DNA of 64,000 nt from Pseudoalteromonas aurantia 208 (GTDB lineage Bacteria > Pseudomonadota > Gammaproteobacteria > Enterobacterales > Alteromonadaceae). Position 1 is the stretch's first letter; the number at the start of each line of letters is the position of its first letter. The position numbers were made by a program, and so were the translations under genes. Shown piece after piece: positions 8,781 through 19,643 of this stretch. The stretch lies in NCBI RefSeq assembly GCF_014858725.1, contig NZ_AQGV01000012.1:2046001-2110000 (forward strand), written 5' to 3'. Below the pieces are notes generated by a model that saw nothing but the letters and a program-made list of their open reading frames with translations, made no database searches and had not been told where the DNA came from.

Positions 8781-10160
8781 TTATGCTTTACGCCAGGTGG
8801 TCTTTCCTGCACTGTCTTCAAGCACAACCCCAAGCTCAGTGAGTGCATCTCGTGCCGCATCAGCTGCTGCCCAGTCTTTATCTGCCCGTGCTTCATTTCG
8901 AGCAACGATCAACCCTTCAATCCTTGCAACTTCATCATTACCTTGCTCACCTTGCAAGAAAGCTTCAGGCGCTTGCTGCGCAATACCTAATATCTCACCT
9001 AACTTTACAAGCACATATGCATGCTCACCTGCTGCTTTTACATCTTTCTCTCTTAGCACATTAATTTCTTTTGCTAATTCAAAAATCACAGGTAAAGCTT
9101 CTGGTGTATTGAAATCATCGTTCATTGCCGCTTCGAAACGTTTAACGTAGCTGTTTTCTGCTAGTTCAACTGCGATTGTTTTGATACCGCGTAAAGCGGT
9201 ATAAATACGTTCTAACGAGGCACGTGCTTGGTCAAGGTTTTCTTGAGAGTAATTTAATTGACTTCGGTATTGCCCATTAATTAAAAAGTAACGTACTGTT
9301 TCACGATCATACTTTTTAAGAACCTCTCGCACAGTAAAAAAATTCCCTAAAGACTTAGACATTTTCTCTTTGTTTACCTGCACCATACCTGTATGGATCC
9401 ACGTATTTACATAGCGACCGTTGTTCGCACAGCATGATTGTGCAATTTCATTTTCGTGATGAGGAAACTGTAAATCAGAGCCACCTCCATGAATGTCAAA
9501 GAATTCACCTAAATGTTTCGAGCTCATAGCACTACATTCTATGTGCCAACCTGGACGACCATCACCCCAAGGGGATGACCATGATGGCTCATCTGCTTTA
9601 GCCTTTTTCCACAGTACAAAGTCCAATGGATCATCTTTATCATGAGCAACCTCTACCCGAGCTCCCGCCTGCAACATTTCTAAATCTTGTTGAGATAACT
9701 GCCCATATTGCTCAAATGTAGACACGTCAAACAACACATCACCACTATTGGCAATATAGGCATGGCCTTTCGCGACTAGACGCTCAATCATTTCAATGAT
9801 TTCATCCATATGACCAGTCACTGTCGGTTCTATATCCGCAGGTAAAATGTTCAATGCAGCAAAATCTTCATGCATCGCTTTAGTCATTCGAACCGTTAAT
9901 TCATTAATTTCTTCGTTATTTTCAGCTGCTCTTTTTATTATTTTATCGTCAACATCTGTGATATTTCGTACATAAGTAACTTGGTAACCCAAATGACGTA
10001 AATACCGGTTCATAACATCGAACGAGACATAAGTGCGCGCATGCCCCACATGGCAGAAATCATAAATCGTAATACCACACACGTACATGTCGACTTTACC
10101 TTCGACTAATGGTTTAAACGGCGCCTTTTGGCGTGTAAGTGTATTGTATATCTGCAGCAT
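8781..10160 (-). CDS. cysS: Cysteinyl-tRNA synthetase
   Basis: A 459-residue class I aminoacyl-tRNA synthetase that charges tRNA-Cys. The N-terminal Rossmann domain carries the zinc-ligand cysteine in VCGITIYD and the HIGH-type motif HVGHAR (about residues 36-41). Further zinc ligands are in the ECSAMS and [16 protein letters not shown] segments, and the KMSKS loop is near residue 267. The C-terminal helical DALR-like domain is complete. The length is standard for the family. It is divergent from ppiB with about 200 bp between. Confidence 0.97.
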   Translation of the reverse strand: MLQIYNTLTRQKAPFKPLVEGKVDMYVCGITIYDFCHVGHARTYVSFDVMNRYLRHLGYQVTYVRNITDVDDKIIKRAAENNEEINELTVRMTKAMHEDFAALNILPADIEPTVTGHMDEIIEMIERLVAKGHAYIANSGDVLFDVSTFEQYGQLSQQDLEMLQAGARVEVAHDKDDPLDFVLWKKAKADEPSWSSPWGDGRPGWHIECSAMSSKHLGEFFDIHGGGSDLQFPHHENEIAQSCCANNGRYVNTWIHTGMVQVNKEKMSKSLGNFFTVREVLKKYDRETVRYFLINGQYRSQLNYSQENLDQARASLERIYTALRGIKTIAVELAENSYVKRFEAAMNDDFNTPEALPVIFELAKEINVLREKDVKAAGEHAYVLVKLGEILGIAQQAPEAFLQGEQGNDEVARIEGLIVARNEARADKDWAAADAARDALTELGVVLEDSAGKTTWRKA

Positions 10161-10364
10161 GTAGCGTTATTCCTAAACAAAAGTAGACATGAACAACAAT
10201 GATAACACTTGCTCTGCCGCCGCTCTATACCCAAATCAATACAAATCCATATGTTTACGCACAATTTTTCATCAGCTGATAATAAATATGCGACGAAAAT
10301 TGTCAGCCTAGTTATTTCTGCTATAGAATATCCTTCTTTGAAAACTAATTATTAGGAAGCCTCT

Positions 10365-10856
10365 ATGGTTGTTCTACACACTAATTTCGGTGAGATCAGT
10401 ATCAAACTATTCGCTGAAGAAGCGCCTGCTACTGTTGAAAACTTTTTAAATTACGCTAAATCCGGTTTTTATGATGGCACTATATTCCATCGTGTAATTG
10501 ACGGGTTTATGGTTCAAGGTGGAGGCTTTACACCAGGTATGGAGCAAAAAACAGTCCAATCACCTATTCAAAATGAAGCGACTAATGGCTTAAGTAATAA
10601 AACAGGTACGTTGGCTATGGCACGTACGCCTGATCCACATTCAGCTACAGCGCAATTTTTCATTAACGTAAATAATAATGATTTTTTAAATTTCAGCAGT
10701 GAAACATCACAAGGCTGGGGCTATTGTGTGTTTGCTGAAGTCGTTGAAGGCATGGATATTGTCGAGAAAATTAAAAATGTAGCGACAGGCTCTTCAGGCT
10801 TTCATCAAGATGTCCCTCTTGAAGATGTGCTAATCGAAAAGGTTACTGTAGCTTAA
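10365..10856 (+). CDS. ppiB: Peptidyl-prolyl cis-trans isomerase B (cyclophilin)
   Basis: A 163-residue cytoplasmic cyclophilin. Catalytic-site blocks are present: [13 protein letters not shown] with the catalytic arginine, [17 protein letters not shown], and the [14 protein letters not shown] region. No signal peptide, which makes it the PpiB rather than PpiA type. The lpxH gene lies 57 bp downstream on the same strand, after a terminator. The same cysS/ppiB/lpxH neighbourhood occurs in E. coli. Confidence 0.95.
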   Translation: MVVLHTNFGEISIKLFAEEAPATVENFLNYAKSGFYDGTIFHRVIDGFMVQGGGFTPGMEQKTVQSPIQNEATNGLSNKTGTLAMARTPDPHSATAQFFINVNNNDFLNFSSETSQGWGYCVFAEVVEGMDIVEKIKNVATGSSGFHQDVPLEDVLIEKVTVA

Positions 10857-10874
10857 TCGATTACAACAAATCAT

Positions 10875-10901
10875 AAGCGGGTCATTTACCCGCTTTATTT
10901 T
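10875..10901 (+). terminator. Terminator after ppiB
   Basis: 8-bp stem AAGCGGGT / ACCCGCTT with a 5-nt loop then TATTTT. It lies only about 13 bp before the lpxH start and may attenuate rather than block read-through. Confidence 0.75.
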
Positions 10902-10913
10902 GCAAGAGGCCCA

Positions 10914-11654
10914 ATGCGTAAAACTTACTTTATCTCTGACCTTCATTTGACCGATGACCGCCCTGACATTACCCGTGCTTTTTATGATTTTCTTGATACG
11001 CATATGAATCAAGAAGTCGATGCGCTATATATTTTAGGCGATTTCTTTGAAGTCTGGATTGGTGATGATGAACAAGCACCCTTGGCTATTAACATTGCTG
11101 AAAAATTAAAAACATTACAAAACATGCATATTTCAGTGTACTTTTTGCACGGCAATCGAGATTTTTTACTTGGTAAAGCTTATGCACAGCAAGCCGGCTT
11201 TAAGTTACTGCCTGAACAAATTGTAGTCAATTTATACGGCACTGATACAGTTATACTCCATGGTGATGAAATGTGTACGCAAGACATTGCCTATCAACAG
11301 TTTCGTAAAAAAAGTAGAGGGTGGTGGTGGCCCAAACTCATTCTTGCGACGCCACTTTGGTACCGCCGTAGAGTAGCTAGAAAAGCACGTTTAAAAAGCA
11401 AACAAAATCAATCAGGGAAAGCAGTTGAAATACTCGATGTGACAAACGATGCCGTCAAAGACATGTTTGCACAACACAATGTATGCAATATGATCCACGG
11501 TCATACACATCGACCTTATGTCCATACATATGAACCAATACAGCCCGAACAACCACTTCTTACCCGGACTGTATTAGGTGATTGGTATAGCCAAAGTTCA
11601 TACTTAGTCGTTAATGAACTTGGCCAAAAACTCAAAGGGACGACCTTAAAGTAA
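10914..11654 (+). CDS. lpxH: UDP-2,3-diacylglucosamine diphosphatase
   Basis: A 246-residue metallophosphoesterase that cleaves UDP-2,3-diacylglucosamine to lipid X in lipid A synthesis, at the inner face of the inner membrane. All metal-binding motifs are present: ISDLHL, LGDFFEVWIGDD, HGNRDFLLG, LHGDE and HGHTHRP. Length is close to E. coli LpxH (240). The start ATG follows GAGGCCC. Confidence 0.96.
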   Translation: MRKTYFISDLHLTDDRPDITRAFYDFLDTHMNQEVDALYILGDFFEVWIGDDEQAPLAINIAEKLKTLQNMHISVYFLHGNRDFLLGKAYAQQAGFKLLPEQIVVNLYGTDTVILHGDEMCTQDIAYQQFRKKSRGWWWPKLILATPLWYRRRVARKARLKSKQNQSGKAVEILDVTNDAVKDMFAQHNVCNMIHGHTHRPYVHTYEPIQPEQPLLTRTVLGDWYSQSSYLVVNELGQKLKGTTLK

Positions 11655-11669
11655 ATTTAACAAAGCAAC

Positions 11670-12422
11670 TTATACTGGATATCCTGAGTGAAATTTAAAG
11701 TCTGTATCTGGGGAAGTGATCAAGTCCGCTTCTACTTCACCAAAAAACGTCACTCGTTCAGAAATATCACCACCAGCAATCTCTTCTGCCAGTGTTAAAT
11801 AATCTTGATAGTGGCGTGCTTCTGAGCGCAATAAAGAAACATAAAAGTCCCCAAGCCTTTTATCAACATGAGGCGCAAGCTTAGCAAAACGCTCACATGA
11901 ACGAGCTTCAATATAAGCACCACAAATCAACTTATCAATCATCGCATCCGGCTCATACGTTTTAACATGACGCAGCATCCCCTTTGCATAGCGGCACGGG
12001 GTAATGCTGCGATATTCAACACCATACTCATCCATGATCTCTAACACTTGATAAAAGTGATGTAACTCTTCTTTAATCAGAATTACCATTTTATCTATTA
12101 AATCTTGCCCATATGGTGAATTAGATTTTGGGATCACTGACTTTGTGAGTTTATTCTTGTCAGGAAGCGCACGCCAATCCCCTTCTCGCTTATAAATGAG
12201 TGTTTCAAAGGGCTTTAACCACTCTAATAAGGCGTCAGCACTGTCTTTATCAACTGCATATTTACGTATCAAGAACATCGCTGACTGGGCTGCTTTGAGC
12301 TCGCAGATCAGATGGTCAATTAAGACAATTGATAAATTATCTGGGTCAATTGCTGCTTCAATCCACGCTTGAGGTGTTTCACATTGTAAGAATTGTTTAA
12401 TTGGGTGTAATAGCTCGTCCAA
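11670..12422 (-). CDS. miaE: tRNA-(ms2io6A)-hydroxylase
   Basis: A 250-residue ferritin-like di-iron monooxygenase that hydroxylates ms2i6A37 in tRNAs reading UNN codons. Iron-ligand motifs are visible: an early Glu helix (HLICELKAAQSAMFL), EELHHF, EARSCERF and RSEARHYQDY. MiaE is found in Pseudomonas, Salmonella and Alteromonadales but not E. coli K-12. It converges on lpxH with a 15-bp gap. Confidence 0.93.
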   Translation of the reverse strand: MDELLHPIKQFLQCETPQAWIEAAIDPDNLSIVLIDHLICELKAAQSAMFLIRKYAVDKDSADALLEWLKPFETLIYKREGDWRALPDKNKLTKSVIPKSNSPYGQDLIDKMVILIKEELHHFYQVLEIMDEYGVEYRSITPCRYAKGMLRHVKTYEPDAMIDKLICGAYIEARSCERFAKLAPHVDKRLGDFYVSLLRSEARHYQDYLTLAEEIAGGDISERVTFFGEVEADLITSPDTDFKFHSGYPV

Positions 12423-12695
12423 GGGTTACATCTCTTCTAAAATTCAGGAAAATAGGTCTTATGACTCTTAATTTTGCGCAACGCGAGCAATTATACCATA
12501 ACCCTACCCAACACAAGTAGTCGATACTTCGCCTTGAACCGACTCGGTAAACAGGTTTTACTTCATCTGTTTTCAAATAATTCAAAACTTTTCAATTAGA
12601 CGAAAGTTTAACCTTTTCTTGACAAAAATTGAGCAGTCCCTCATAAATTATATGTGCAGTATAAAAATAGTACCGACAACAAAAAGGGGCATAAT

Positions 12696-13295
12696 ATGAT
12701 TTTTAACCATTTGTGGGGCTTATACGCTCACCCACTTGAAGAGTGGCAAACAATAGATAACCGTCATGAAAGCGTAAAGTACAGCCTATCTCATATTGCA
12801 ATAATCGCATTGATCCCAAGTATTATGGGGTATTACTCATCCGTTCATCTAGGATGGGAAATTGGTGTTGGAGATGCCGTTTATTTAACACATGAAAGCG
12901 CACTACTTATTGGCATTGCCATGTATACAGCACTCATTTTAGGTATTTTTGCCTTATCGTACCTTGCACATTGGATGGCGGTTACATTTGGCGCAAAACC
13001 AACATTTACCCAAACTTTAGAGCTCTCTGCTTATACAGCAACACCTATGTTTATGTCGGCATTCTCAGCATTTTACCCTGAACTTTGGTTTGTGGTGTCT
13101 GCGGGAATGGTTGCCTTAGCGTATTCTGTTTACTTGCTCTATACAGGTGTGCCAATACTTATGCATATTCCTGAGGAACGCGGGTTTATCTATGCCAGCT
13201 CTGTGGTGACTTGCGGTTTGATACTACTAGTGATTATATTAGCTGCAACAGCAATTTTATGGACCAATGGCATAATTAGTCCTACATTCAATTAG
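12696..13295 (+). CDS. Yip1-domain multi-pass membrane protein
   Basis: About 199 residues with five hydrophobic segments. The N-terminal HLWGLYAHPLEEWQTI block is the usual entry into bacterial YIP1-domain proteins, where a soluble start precedes the membrane bundle. The ATG at 12696 sits after AAGGGGC and is preferred over an in-frame GTG at 12654. It stands alone, convergent with purF and sharing its bidirectional terminator. Bacterial Yip1 proteins have no established function. Confidence 0.82.
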   Translation: MIFNHLWGLYAHPLEEWQTIDNRHESVKYSLSHIAIIALIPSIMGYYSSVHLGWEIGVGDAVYLTHESALLIGIAMYTALILGIFALSYLAHWMAVTFGAKPTFTQTLELSAYTATPMFMSAFSAFYPELWFVVSAGMVALAYSVYLLYTGVPILMHIPEERGFIYASSVVTCGLILLVIILAATAILWTNGIISPTFN

Positions 13296-13333
13296 GGGTA
13301 TCGAAACCGACACCCTTTGCTTTTATCCTAAAT

Positions 13334-13366
13334 TAAAAAGGAGCGACTAGTCGCTCCTTTTTTGTT
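13334..13366. terminator. Bidirectional terminator between yip1-like gene and purF
   Basis: Perfect palindrome AAAGGAGCGACT / AGTCGCTCCTTT, flanked by A-run and T-run, so it works on both strands. Confidence 0.88.
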
Positions 13367-13394
13367 TTAATGAACCTGTTAACTGACTATAAGG

Positions 13395-14921
13395 TTATTC
13401 ACCTTCGTCTGTTTCTTGGTTATGTAACTCTAAACTAGAAGACATGGCATGTTCACGTGTTGACTTAGCTGAATCATTACGTAATGCATCAATGCGATTC
13501 AAATAATTTTGATCAACATCTCCAGTAATGTATTCCCCATCAAATACTGATGTTTCGAATACTTTAATCTCTGGATTCTCTTGACCAACAGCAGCAATCA
13601 AATCATTCAGCGATTGATAAATTAAGCCATCGGCGCCAATGCTTGCGTTAATATCTTCAACTTCTCGTCCGTGCGCAATCAGTTCTGCCGCAGATGGCAT
13701 ATCAATACCGTACACGTTAGGGAAACGTACTTCTGGTGCTGCTGATGCAAAATACACATTTTTTGCACCGGCTTCACGCGCCATTTCAACAATTTGCGCC
13801 GATGTTGTACCACGTACAATTGAATCATCAACAAGTAAGACGTTTTTGCCTTTAAATTCACTGTCGATTGCATTGAGCTTGCGACGAACTGATTTCTTTC
13901 GTAGTTCCTGCCCCGGCATAATGAATGTCCGGCCAATGTAACGGTTTTTCACAAACCCTTGGCGGTACGGCAAGTTCAACTCAGACGCTATTTCTAACGC
14001 TACATCACAAGATGTTTCTGGAATAGGAATAACCACGTCAATGTCTTTGTCTGCCCAATCTCTTGCTATTTTCTCACCCAATTTAGTACCCATATTCATA
14101 CGGGTCGCATAGACTGACATATTATCAATAACTGAGTCTGGGCGGGCAAAATAAACAAACTCGAAAATACACGGTGCATGTTGAGTTTTCACTGCACAGA
14201 TTTGTGAATGCAATTGTCCATCTTCGGTTACATAAATCGCTTCGCCTGGCGCGACGTCACGAACAAACTCAAAACCATCAATCTTTAACGCAACACTTTC
14301 AGAGGCAAACATATACTCAACACCACAGCTCGTCTCTCGTTTGCCAAAAACCAGTGGGCGAATGCCGTTTGGATCTCTAAATGCAAGAATACCATGTCCG
14401 ATGATCATCGCAATACTCGCATAACCACCTGTTGCCTGTGCATTTACCTCGGTAATTGCATTAAACATGTCTTCAGCATCGAGTTTCATCTTGTTAGGTT
14501 TACCTAACTCATGTGCCAATATATTTAATAAAATTTCAGAGTCTGACGTTGTATTTACATGACGGCGCGCCGTGGTAAATAAACGCTCTTTAAGTGCTTC
14601 TGCATTGGTTAAATTACCATTATGAGCAAGACCAATACCAAAAGGAGAGTTCACATAAAAAGGCTGAGCTTCAGCTGAGCTAGAAGAGCCTGCTGTTGGA
14701 TAGCGCACATGCCCAATGCCGATGTTACCTTGTAGGCGCTTCATATGACGTGTATGGAACACATCTTTTACTAAACCATTTGCTTTACGTAGACTAAACG
14801 TATTATTGTCAATAGTAATTATGCCAGCAGCATCTTGGCCACGGTGTTGCAAAACAGTTAAGCCATCATAAATCGCCTGATTTACAGGAGAAGTTCCGAC
14901 TATCCCAACGATACCACACAT
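13395..14921 (-). CDS. purF: Amidophosphoribosyltransferase
   Basis: A 508-residue enzyme that makes phosphoribosylamine from PRPP and glutamine, the committed step of purine synthesis. The N-terminal nucleophile Cys follows the initiator Met (MCGIVGIVG). The glutaminase domain has [11 protein letters not shown] and GLAHNGNL, and the phosphoribosyltransferase domain has the PRPP loop [14 protein letters not shown]. Length matches E. coli PurF (505). It lies 17 bp after cvpA, the last gene of the accD-folC-dedD-cvpA-purF block. No obvious PurR operator was seen upstream of cvpA. Confidence 0.97.
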   Translation of the reverse strand: MCGIVGIVGTSPVNQAIYDGLTVLQHRGQDAAGIITIDNNTFSLRKANGLVKDVFHTRHMKRLQGNIGIGHVRYPTAGSSSSAEAQPFYVNSPFGIGLAHNGNLTNAEALKERLFTTARRHVNTTSDSEILLNILAHELGKPNKMKLDAEDMFNAITEVNAQATGGYASIAMIIGHGILAFRDPNGIRPLVFGKRETSCGVEYMFASESVALKIDGFEFVRDVAPGEAIYVTEDGQLHSQICAVKTQHAPCIFEFVYFARPDSVIDNMSVYATRMNMGTKLGEKIARDWADKDIDVVIPIPETSCDVALEIASELNLPYRQGFVKNRYIGRTFIMPGQELRKKSVRRKLNAIDSEFKGKNVLLVDDSIVRGTTSAQIVEMAREAGAKNVYFASAAPEVRFPNVYGIDMPSAAELIAHGREVEDINASIGADGLIYQSLNDLIAAVGQENPEIKVFETSVFDGEYITGDVDQNYLNRIDALRNDSAKSTREHAMSSSLELHNQETDEGE

Positions 14922-14938
14922 GAAATTTTCCTCGCCGA

Positions 14939-15433
14939 TTAACGGTTTACTGAATTTAAAAAGCTGGAGTTATGCTCAAGGTAGGTAAAAAACCACTCTA
15001 TCACAAAGCCAAATTCAGGGATCAAAGTAGATGCTGACCACCACTGCGTGCCAGGCGCACTAGTGAATGCATCCAGAAAAAACAATAAGGCGCTGACGAC
15101 CAGTACGCCTCGTAAACCACCAAATACGATTCCGAAAAGTCGATCGGTGCCAGACAAACCCGTGCGCTGCACAAGCTCACCTAAGATATAGTTAACAAAC
15201 CCACCCAACATCAAGGTCACAATGAATAATATGGCAATTGCGGCCGCATTTCTTAAAAGGGGTTCTGAAATGGAAGTGAGAAAGGTTGCTAGATATTGAT
15301 AAAAAAGACTAGAGATAAAGAATGCGCCAATCCATACGACTAGAGACATAGCTTCTTTGACGAAACCACGAAGTAAGCCAAATAATGTCGATAACCCGAC
15401 AATACACAGTATAGCGTAATCAACCCAGATCAT
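14939..15433 (-). CDS. cvpA: Colicin V production-family membrane protein CvpA
   Basis: About 164 residues with four membrane helices. Conserved segments are [43 protein letters not shown] and [13 protein letters not shown]. The ATG at 15433 gives the usual MIWVDYAI start; an upstream TTG at 15442 adds three residues. CvpA is linked to envelope integrity and bile tolerance in enterics, and to purine genes by synteny. It is placed directly before purF, as in E. coli. Confidence 0.93.
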   Translation of the reverse strand: MIWVDYAILCIVGLSTLFGLLRGFVKEAMSLVVWIGAFFISSLFYQYLATFLTSISEPLLRNAAAIAILFIVTLMLGGFVNYILGELVQRTGLSGTDRLFGIVFGGLRGVLVVSALLFFLDAFTSAPGTQWWSASTLIPEFGFVIEWFFTYLEHNSSFLNSVNR

Positions 15434-15493
15434 AATAACCAATAAGTCGTTAATTTGGGCGCATTCTATAAGAGCCTAAAGGCAATTACCAGA

Positions 15494-16180
15494 TCATTTT
15501 GCAATATTGAACTGAGTAAGACGACCATTCAATTTGGTTAATTCTTTCAATTTAGATAGCTTAGATTCGAGTTTGGTCTTATCCAAGTCTGGGCCAACAA
15601 ACACTTTGGTCAATGTACCATTAGGCGTTTTTACTGGTCGTGTAAAAGCTTTAAAGCCAGCATTGTGTAACTTTTTAACCAACGCATCCACATTCGGTTT
15701 ATGTGAAAAGCTACCCAACTGAATCACATAAGCCATTTTTGTCAGGTTGGAAGTGCTATTACGCACCGGGGGAGCGACTTTGGGCTGAGACTTTACTGTG
15801 ACTTTTTCTGGTGCAGGTTTGACTTGTTCTTGCACAGTTGCGTCTGTAGTAGACACATTTACACTACTATTTTTCGTCTCAGATTCATCGGCTTCAATCT
15901 CACTATTTACTTCAGCTACTTTTACAGCAGGTTCAAGTAAATGCTCATCGTCTGCCTCAACCTCCTCAATAGCCTCACCACGTATCGTTGGGCCGTTCTC
16001 TACTCGCAGGTTTATTTTCGATTTTAAATCGACTGTCGTAAACTCAGGACGTTCTGGGATGGCTTTAAAGCCTTCTTTGTAGTGAACCTTTTCACCATCA
16101 AGAATATTGGGAATAAAAACTATGGCCGCAACAACGACGATACTTGTTCCTACTAGACGGTTAATAAATCCTGAGTTCAC
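15494..16180 (-). CDS. dedD: DedD-type SPOR-domain cell division protein
   Basis: A 228-residue bitopic protein. It has a short cytoplasmic start, one membrane helix (about residues 8-24, VGTSIVVVAAIVFIPNILDG), a disordered acidic periplasmic linker (residues about 60-145), and a C-terminal SPOR domain (MAYVIQLGSFSHKPNVDALV, KVFVGPDLDKTKLESKL) that binds denuded septal peptidoglycan. The position between folC and cvpA is that of dedD in E. coli. Confidence 0.93.
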   Translation of the reverse strand: MNSGFINRLVGTSIVVVAAIVFIPNILDGEKVHYKEGFKAIPERPEFTTVDLKSKINLRVENGPTIRGEAIEEVEADDEHLLEPAVKVAEVNSEIEADESETKNSSVNVSTTDATVQEQVKPAPEKVTVKSQPKVAPPVRNSTSNLTKMAYVIQLGSFSHKPNVDALVKKLHNAGFKAFTRPVKTPNGTLTKVFVGPDLDKTKLESKLSKLKELTKLNGRLTQFNIAK

Positions 16181-16195
16181 GTAATTACTCTCTAT

Positions 16196-17449
16196 TTATT
16201 CAAAATATGCAATGGCATCTGCCACCGTGAAAAATGAGCCAAAGATAATCAATACAGTCTGCTCATCTAGTATTGGTACAATACAGTCAAGCGCCTCTTG
16301 AACGCTGTCAAATACCTGACTCGATGCTATGTTTGGTATCAATGTTTGTAAGTTGGTTGCTAATTCTGCACGAGGGTTTTGCAAAGACGCACATGACCAT
16401 GTATCTACTAAATCAACCACTTCATTGATAACACTCAATTTATCTTTATCTGCAAGCATAGCGATTAATGCATGAATTTTAAAGCCCCGCGCTTTAAAGT
16501 CATTCAATTTATGTGCTAAATACCGTGCTGACTCTGGGTTGTGTGCCACATCCGTGAATACTCTCGGCTGCGCACTTAACTGCTGAAAACGGCCTTCAAC
16601 TTGCAAATCAATCAAACATTGCCTAATGACATCTTCTTCTGGTAATAAATTTAACCGTGCCAATGTGGTTAATGCTGTGGTGACATTTTGCGCTGGAATA
16701 GAGGGCTTAGCAAATTCATAATCAAAATCGTTATAAATCCACCTAAACCCCGTAGGCGTAGGAATAAATAAAAAGTCACGCTTTGACAGTATCAAATCAG
16801 CGTCAATTTCAACGCCATAATCGGTTACTGTATGGGGTATTTTTAAATCCCCCACAATAGCTGGCGTATCTTTACGGAAAATACCTGCTTTATCGTACCC
16901 AACTAGCTCTCGGGTATCTCCTAAATATTCCTTGTGATCTAAATCAATCGTCGTGATCACACTCGCATACGGTGTAACAATATTGGTCGCATCATGCCGT
17001 CCACCTAACCCAACCTCAAGAAGGACAAAGTCGACTGCAAAGCGCTTAAAAATAGCAAGCGCACCCAATGTGCCATATTCAAAATAGGTTAAAGGGGTCT
17101 CTTTTCTACCCAGCTCTAATAAATGAAAAGCATCGACATGCACTTGATCGTCTAGTTCTTTTCCATTTATTCTGACACGTTCGTTATAACGACTTAAGTG
17201 GGGTGATGCATAGGTACCAACACTATACCCTTGAGCAAGCAAAAGTGACTCTAAACAACGTGCGGTTGTTCCTTTGCCATTTGTCCCAGCGATAAGAATA
17301 ATTTTGCTTGGCGTGTCAAGTAAGTCAATATTTTGCGCAACTTCTCGGACTCGTGCTAAACCCATTGCAATATTCGCAGGGTGCACACTTTCTAAATAAC
17401 AAAGCCAATCATCAAGGGTTGACGATTGGCTGGGCGTCTGAATTGTCAT
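16196..17449 (-). CDS. folC: Bifunctional dihydrofolate synthase / folylpolyglutamate synthase
   Basis: A 417-residue Mur-ligase-family enzyme that adds glutamate to dihydropteroate and extends the polyglutamate tail of folates. It has the ATP P-loop GTNGKGTTA (about residues 51-59), the EVGLGGRHDATN segment, the DHKEYLGDT metal/ATP region, and the C-terminal domain starting near DVAHNPESA. The length is typical. It sits 15 bp before dedD and 24 bp after accD, in a co-directional block. Confidence 0.96.
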   Translation of the reverse strand: MTIQTPSQSSTLDDWLCYLESVHPANIAMGLARVREVAQNIDLLDTPSKIILIAGTNGKGTTARCLESLLLAQGYSVGTYASPHLSRYNERVRINGKELDDQVHVDAFHLLELGRKETPLTYFEYGTLGALAIFKRFAVDFVLLEVGLGGRHDATNIVTPYASVITTIDLDHKEYLGDTRELVGYDKAGIFRKDTPAIVGDLKIPHTVTDYGVEIDADLILSKRDFLFIPTPTGFRWIYNDFDYEFAKPSIPAQNVTTALTTLARLNLLPEEDVIRQCLIDLQVEGRFQQLSAQPRVFTDVAHNPESARYLAHKLNDFKARGFKIHALIAMLADKDKLSVINEVVDLVDTWSCASLQNPRAELATNLQTLIPNIASSQVFDSVQEALDCIVPILDEQTVLIIFGSFFTVADAIAYFE

Positions 17450-17473
17450 AAACGTAGCTTAAACTAAAAAAAT

Positions 17474-18349
17474 TTACGCTACTCTATGCTCTTGTTCAGT
17501 TGAAGGCAAGTCCATAAACTTAGCAAGTATACGTGCTAAAGTATCTCTCATTTCGCGTCGGTCAACAATCATATCGATTGCACCATGCTCTAATAAGAAT
17601 TCACTGCGCTGAAAACCATCTGGTAACGTTTCACGTACAGTTTGTTCAATAACACGTGGGCCCGCAAAACCAATAAGTGCTTTTGGCTCTGCAACATTAA
17701 TATCACCTAGCATAGCAAGCGATGCAGAAACCCCACCCATAGTTGGGTCGGTTAACACTGAAATAAATGGCAAACCTTTCTCACTCATTTTTGCCAACGC
17801 CGCACTTGTTTTAGCCATTTGCATTAACGACATCAAAGCTTCCTGCATACGTGCACCGCCAGATGAAGAGAAGCATACCAATGGCATATTATGCTCTAAA
17901 CTTTGGTTCACTGCGTCAACAAAACGCGCGCCAACAACAGAGGCCATTGACCCGCCCATGAAAGCAAATTCGAATGAAACAGCAGCAACAGGCATACCTT
18001 TCAAACGGCCTGTCATAGCAACCAACGCATCTTTTTCGCCGCTTACTTTTTGTGCTGATGAAATTCGATCTGAATATTTTTTCGAATCTTTAAATTTTAG
18101 TACGTCTTTCGGCTCATGCTGAGCACCAATCTCTTGAAGGTCAGCATCGTCTAAAAAATACTCTAAGCGCTTACGAGCGCTTAAACGCATATGATGATCA
18201 CATTTAGGGCAGACATTTAATGACTTTTCAAGTTCAGCTTTATATAAAATAGCATCACAATCTCCGCATTTTGCCCATACACCTTCAGGAATTTCTTTTT
18301 TACCCGAAGCTTTTGCTGTTTTAGGTAAGATCTTTTCTAACCAACTCAT
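17474..18349 (-). CDS. accD: Acetyl-CoA carboxylase carboxyltransferase subunit beta
   Basis: About 291 residues. Together with AccA it transfers CO2 from biotin to acetyl-CoA, the first step of fatty-acid synthesis. It begins [10 protein letters not shown]; an open frame extends 38 codons further upstream but the 18349 ATG gives the family N-terminus. The four-cysteine zinc finger (CGDC ... CPKC) is at about residues 28-50, followed by the crotonase-like carboxyltransferase core ([44 protein letters not shown]). Confidence 0.97.
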   Translation of the reverse strand: MSWLEKILPKTAKASGKKEIPEGVWAKCGDCDAILYKAELEKSLNVCPKCDHHMRLSARKRLEYFLDDADLQEIGAQHEPKDVLKFKDSKKYSDRISSAQKVSGEKDALVAMTGRLKGMPVAAVSFEFAFMGGSMASVVGARFVDAVNQSLEHNMPLVCFSSSGGARMQEALMSLMQMAKTSAALAKMSEKGLPFISVLTDPTMGGVSASLAMLGDINVAEPKALIGFAGPRVIEQTVRETLPDGFQRSEFLLEHGAIDMIVDRREMRDTLARILAKFMDLPSTEQEHRVA

Positions 18350-18642
18350 TTGCAACTCTCTTGTGCTAATTCTGTGTCGCGACGTCTGTAAATACAGACA
18401 AACTGATTCAATTAAACCATGATTTAGACTACAACGGTATAAAAAACTGGTCTTAGTAGTCATGCCATAATACGAGCCACAACAAACAAATCAATAATAA
18501 TTTACTTATATTTATTATAATAAACATTATTGATACTTATGACTAAATTAGAATGGCCTCGGCTCGAAAATAATTTTTACACAAGTTCACTATCGAACGC
18601 ATTAATAACGTTTGTGTTATTAATGACGAATCAACTAACGTA

Positions 18643-19440
18643 TTATTCAATGTCTTTATTTGGTAAAAATAATGGTCCTAGTGACGTAGACGGTATTCCC
18701 CACTTTTCAGGATAATCCACATCCACTAAATACAAGCCATTTGGTTTTGCCGTTGCGCCTGCTTGTGTGCGGTCTTTAAGTGTTAACAGCTCCGCCATCC
18801 ACTGTGGAGACTGTTTCCCCATACCAATGTCAGTCAAACATCCAGTGATATTTCGGACCATATGATGCAAAAATGCATTCGCTTTAATATCAATAACTAA
18901 ATAATCATTTACGCGCTCTACGCTTAAATGGTGAATATTACGAAACGGGGTATTCGATTGACAATGTACCGCCCGAAAAGAGGTAAAGTCTTGCTCGCCT
19001 AACATGGCAGGACACGCAGCCTGCATCAAATTTTCGTCAAGGGGATGATGAAAATGCGTTACACCACTGCGCAGTATTCCTGGTCGATATGCATGGTTAT
19101 AAATAACATATCGATACCGTCTCGCCGTCGCACTAAAGCGTGCATGAAATTCATCATCAACTTGCTGCGCATAGCGTACCGCAATATCGTCAGGCAACAT
19201 CGAGTTTAAACCCAAAGTGAAGGCGCTCATGTCTCGCTCAGCATGGGTATCAAAGTGAACAACTTGACCGGTTGCATGCACACCCGCATCGGTGCGCCCA
19301 GCGCACACTATATCAATAGGATGATTACAGATACGAGATAATGCTGTTTCCAGCTCTTGCTGTACACTATTTACGTGAGGCTGGCGTTGCCAGCCACTGT
19401 AATTTGCCCCGTTGTATTCTATTCCTAATGCTACACGCAT
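18643..19440 (-). CDS. truA: tRNA pseudouridine(38-40) synthase
   Basis: About 265 residues. It makes pseudouridine at positions 38-40 of the anticodon arm. The catalytic aspartate is in [15 protein letters not shown] (about residue 50), and [14 protein letters not shown] and [13 protein letters not shown] are conserved blocks. The ATG at 19440 has AAGAAG 6 nt upstream; a GTG six bases earlier is possible. A roughly 300-bp AT-rich gap separates it from accD. Confidence 0.96.
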   Translation of the reverse strand: MRVALGIEYNGANYSGWQRQPHVNSVQQELETALSRICNHPIDIVCAGRTDAGVHATGQVVHFDTHAERDMSAFTLGLNSMLPDDIAVRYAQQVDDEFHARFSATARRYRYVIYNHAYRPGILRSGVTHFHHPLDENLMQAACPAMLGEQDFTSFRAVHCQSNTPFRNIHHLSVERVNDYLVIDIKANAFLHHMVRNITGCLTDIGMGKQSPQWMAELLTLKDRTQAGATAKPNGLYLVDVDYPEKWGIPSTSLGPLFLPNKDIE

Positions 19441-19589
19441 ATTCACTTCTTATCTCAATGTTTTAATAGCCGAGCATTTTATGCGATCGCCCGCATGAAT
19501 AAAAGCGTGCTCGTGATACTTAGCTTATTTATCGCCATTAACCCCTGTACTACCGAAATTATTCAATTTATAGATATGGGCACCACTCA

Positions 19590-19618
19590 ATAAAAAAGGT
19601 ATAGCAAGCTATACCTTT
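19590..19618 (-). terminator. Rho-independent terminator of fimV/hubP
   Basis: 11-bp perfect stem AAAGGTATAGC / GCTATACCTTT with a 2-nt centre, then a T-run on the minus strand. Confidence 0.88.
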
Positions 19619-19643
19619 AATCACCTTCGTTGATTTGATTCAT

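Noticed and set aside
12654..12695. GTG start for the Yip1-like gene
   Set aside because: The ATG at 12696 has AAGGGG correctly spaced and gives the family N-terminus.
18350..18463. N-terminal extension of AccD by 38 residues
   Set aside because: The 18349 ATG gives the conserved AccD start just before the zinc finger; the extension has no family match.
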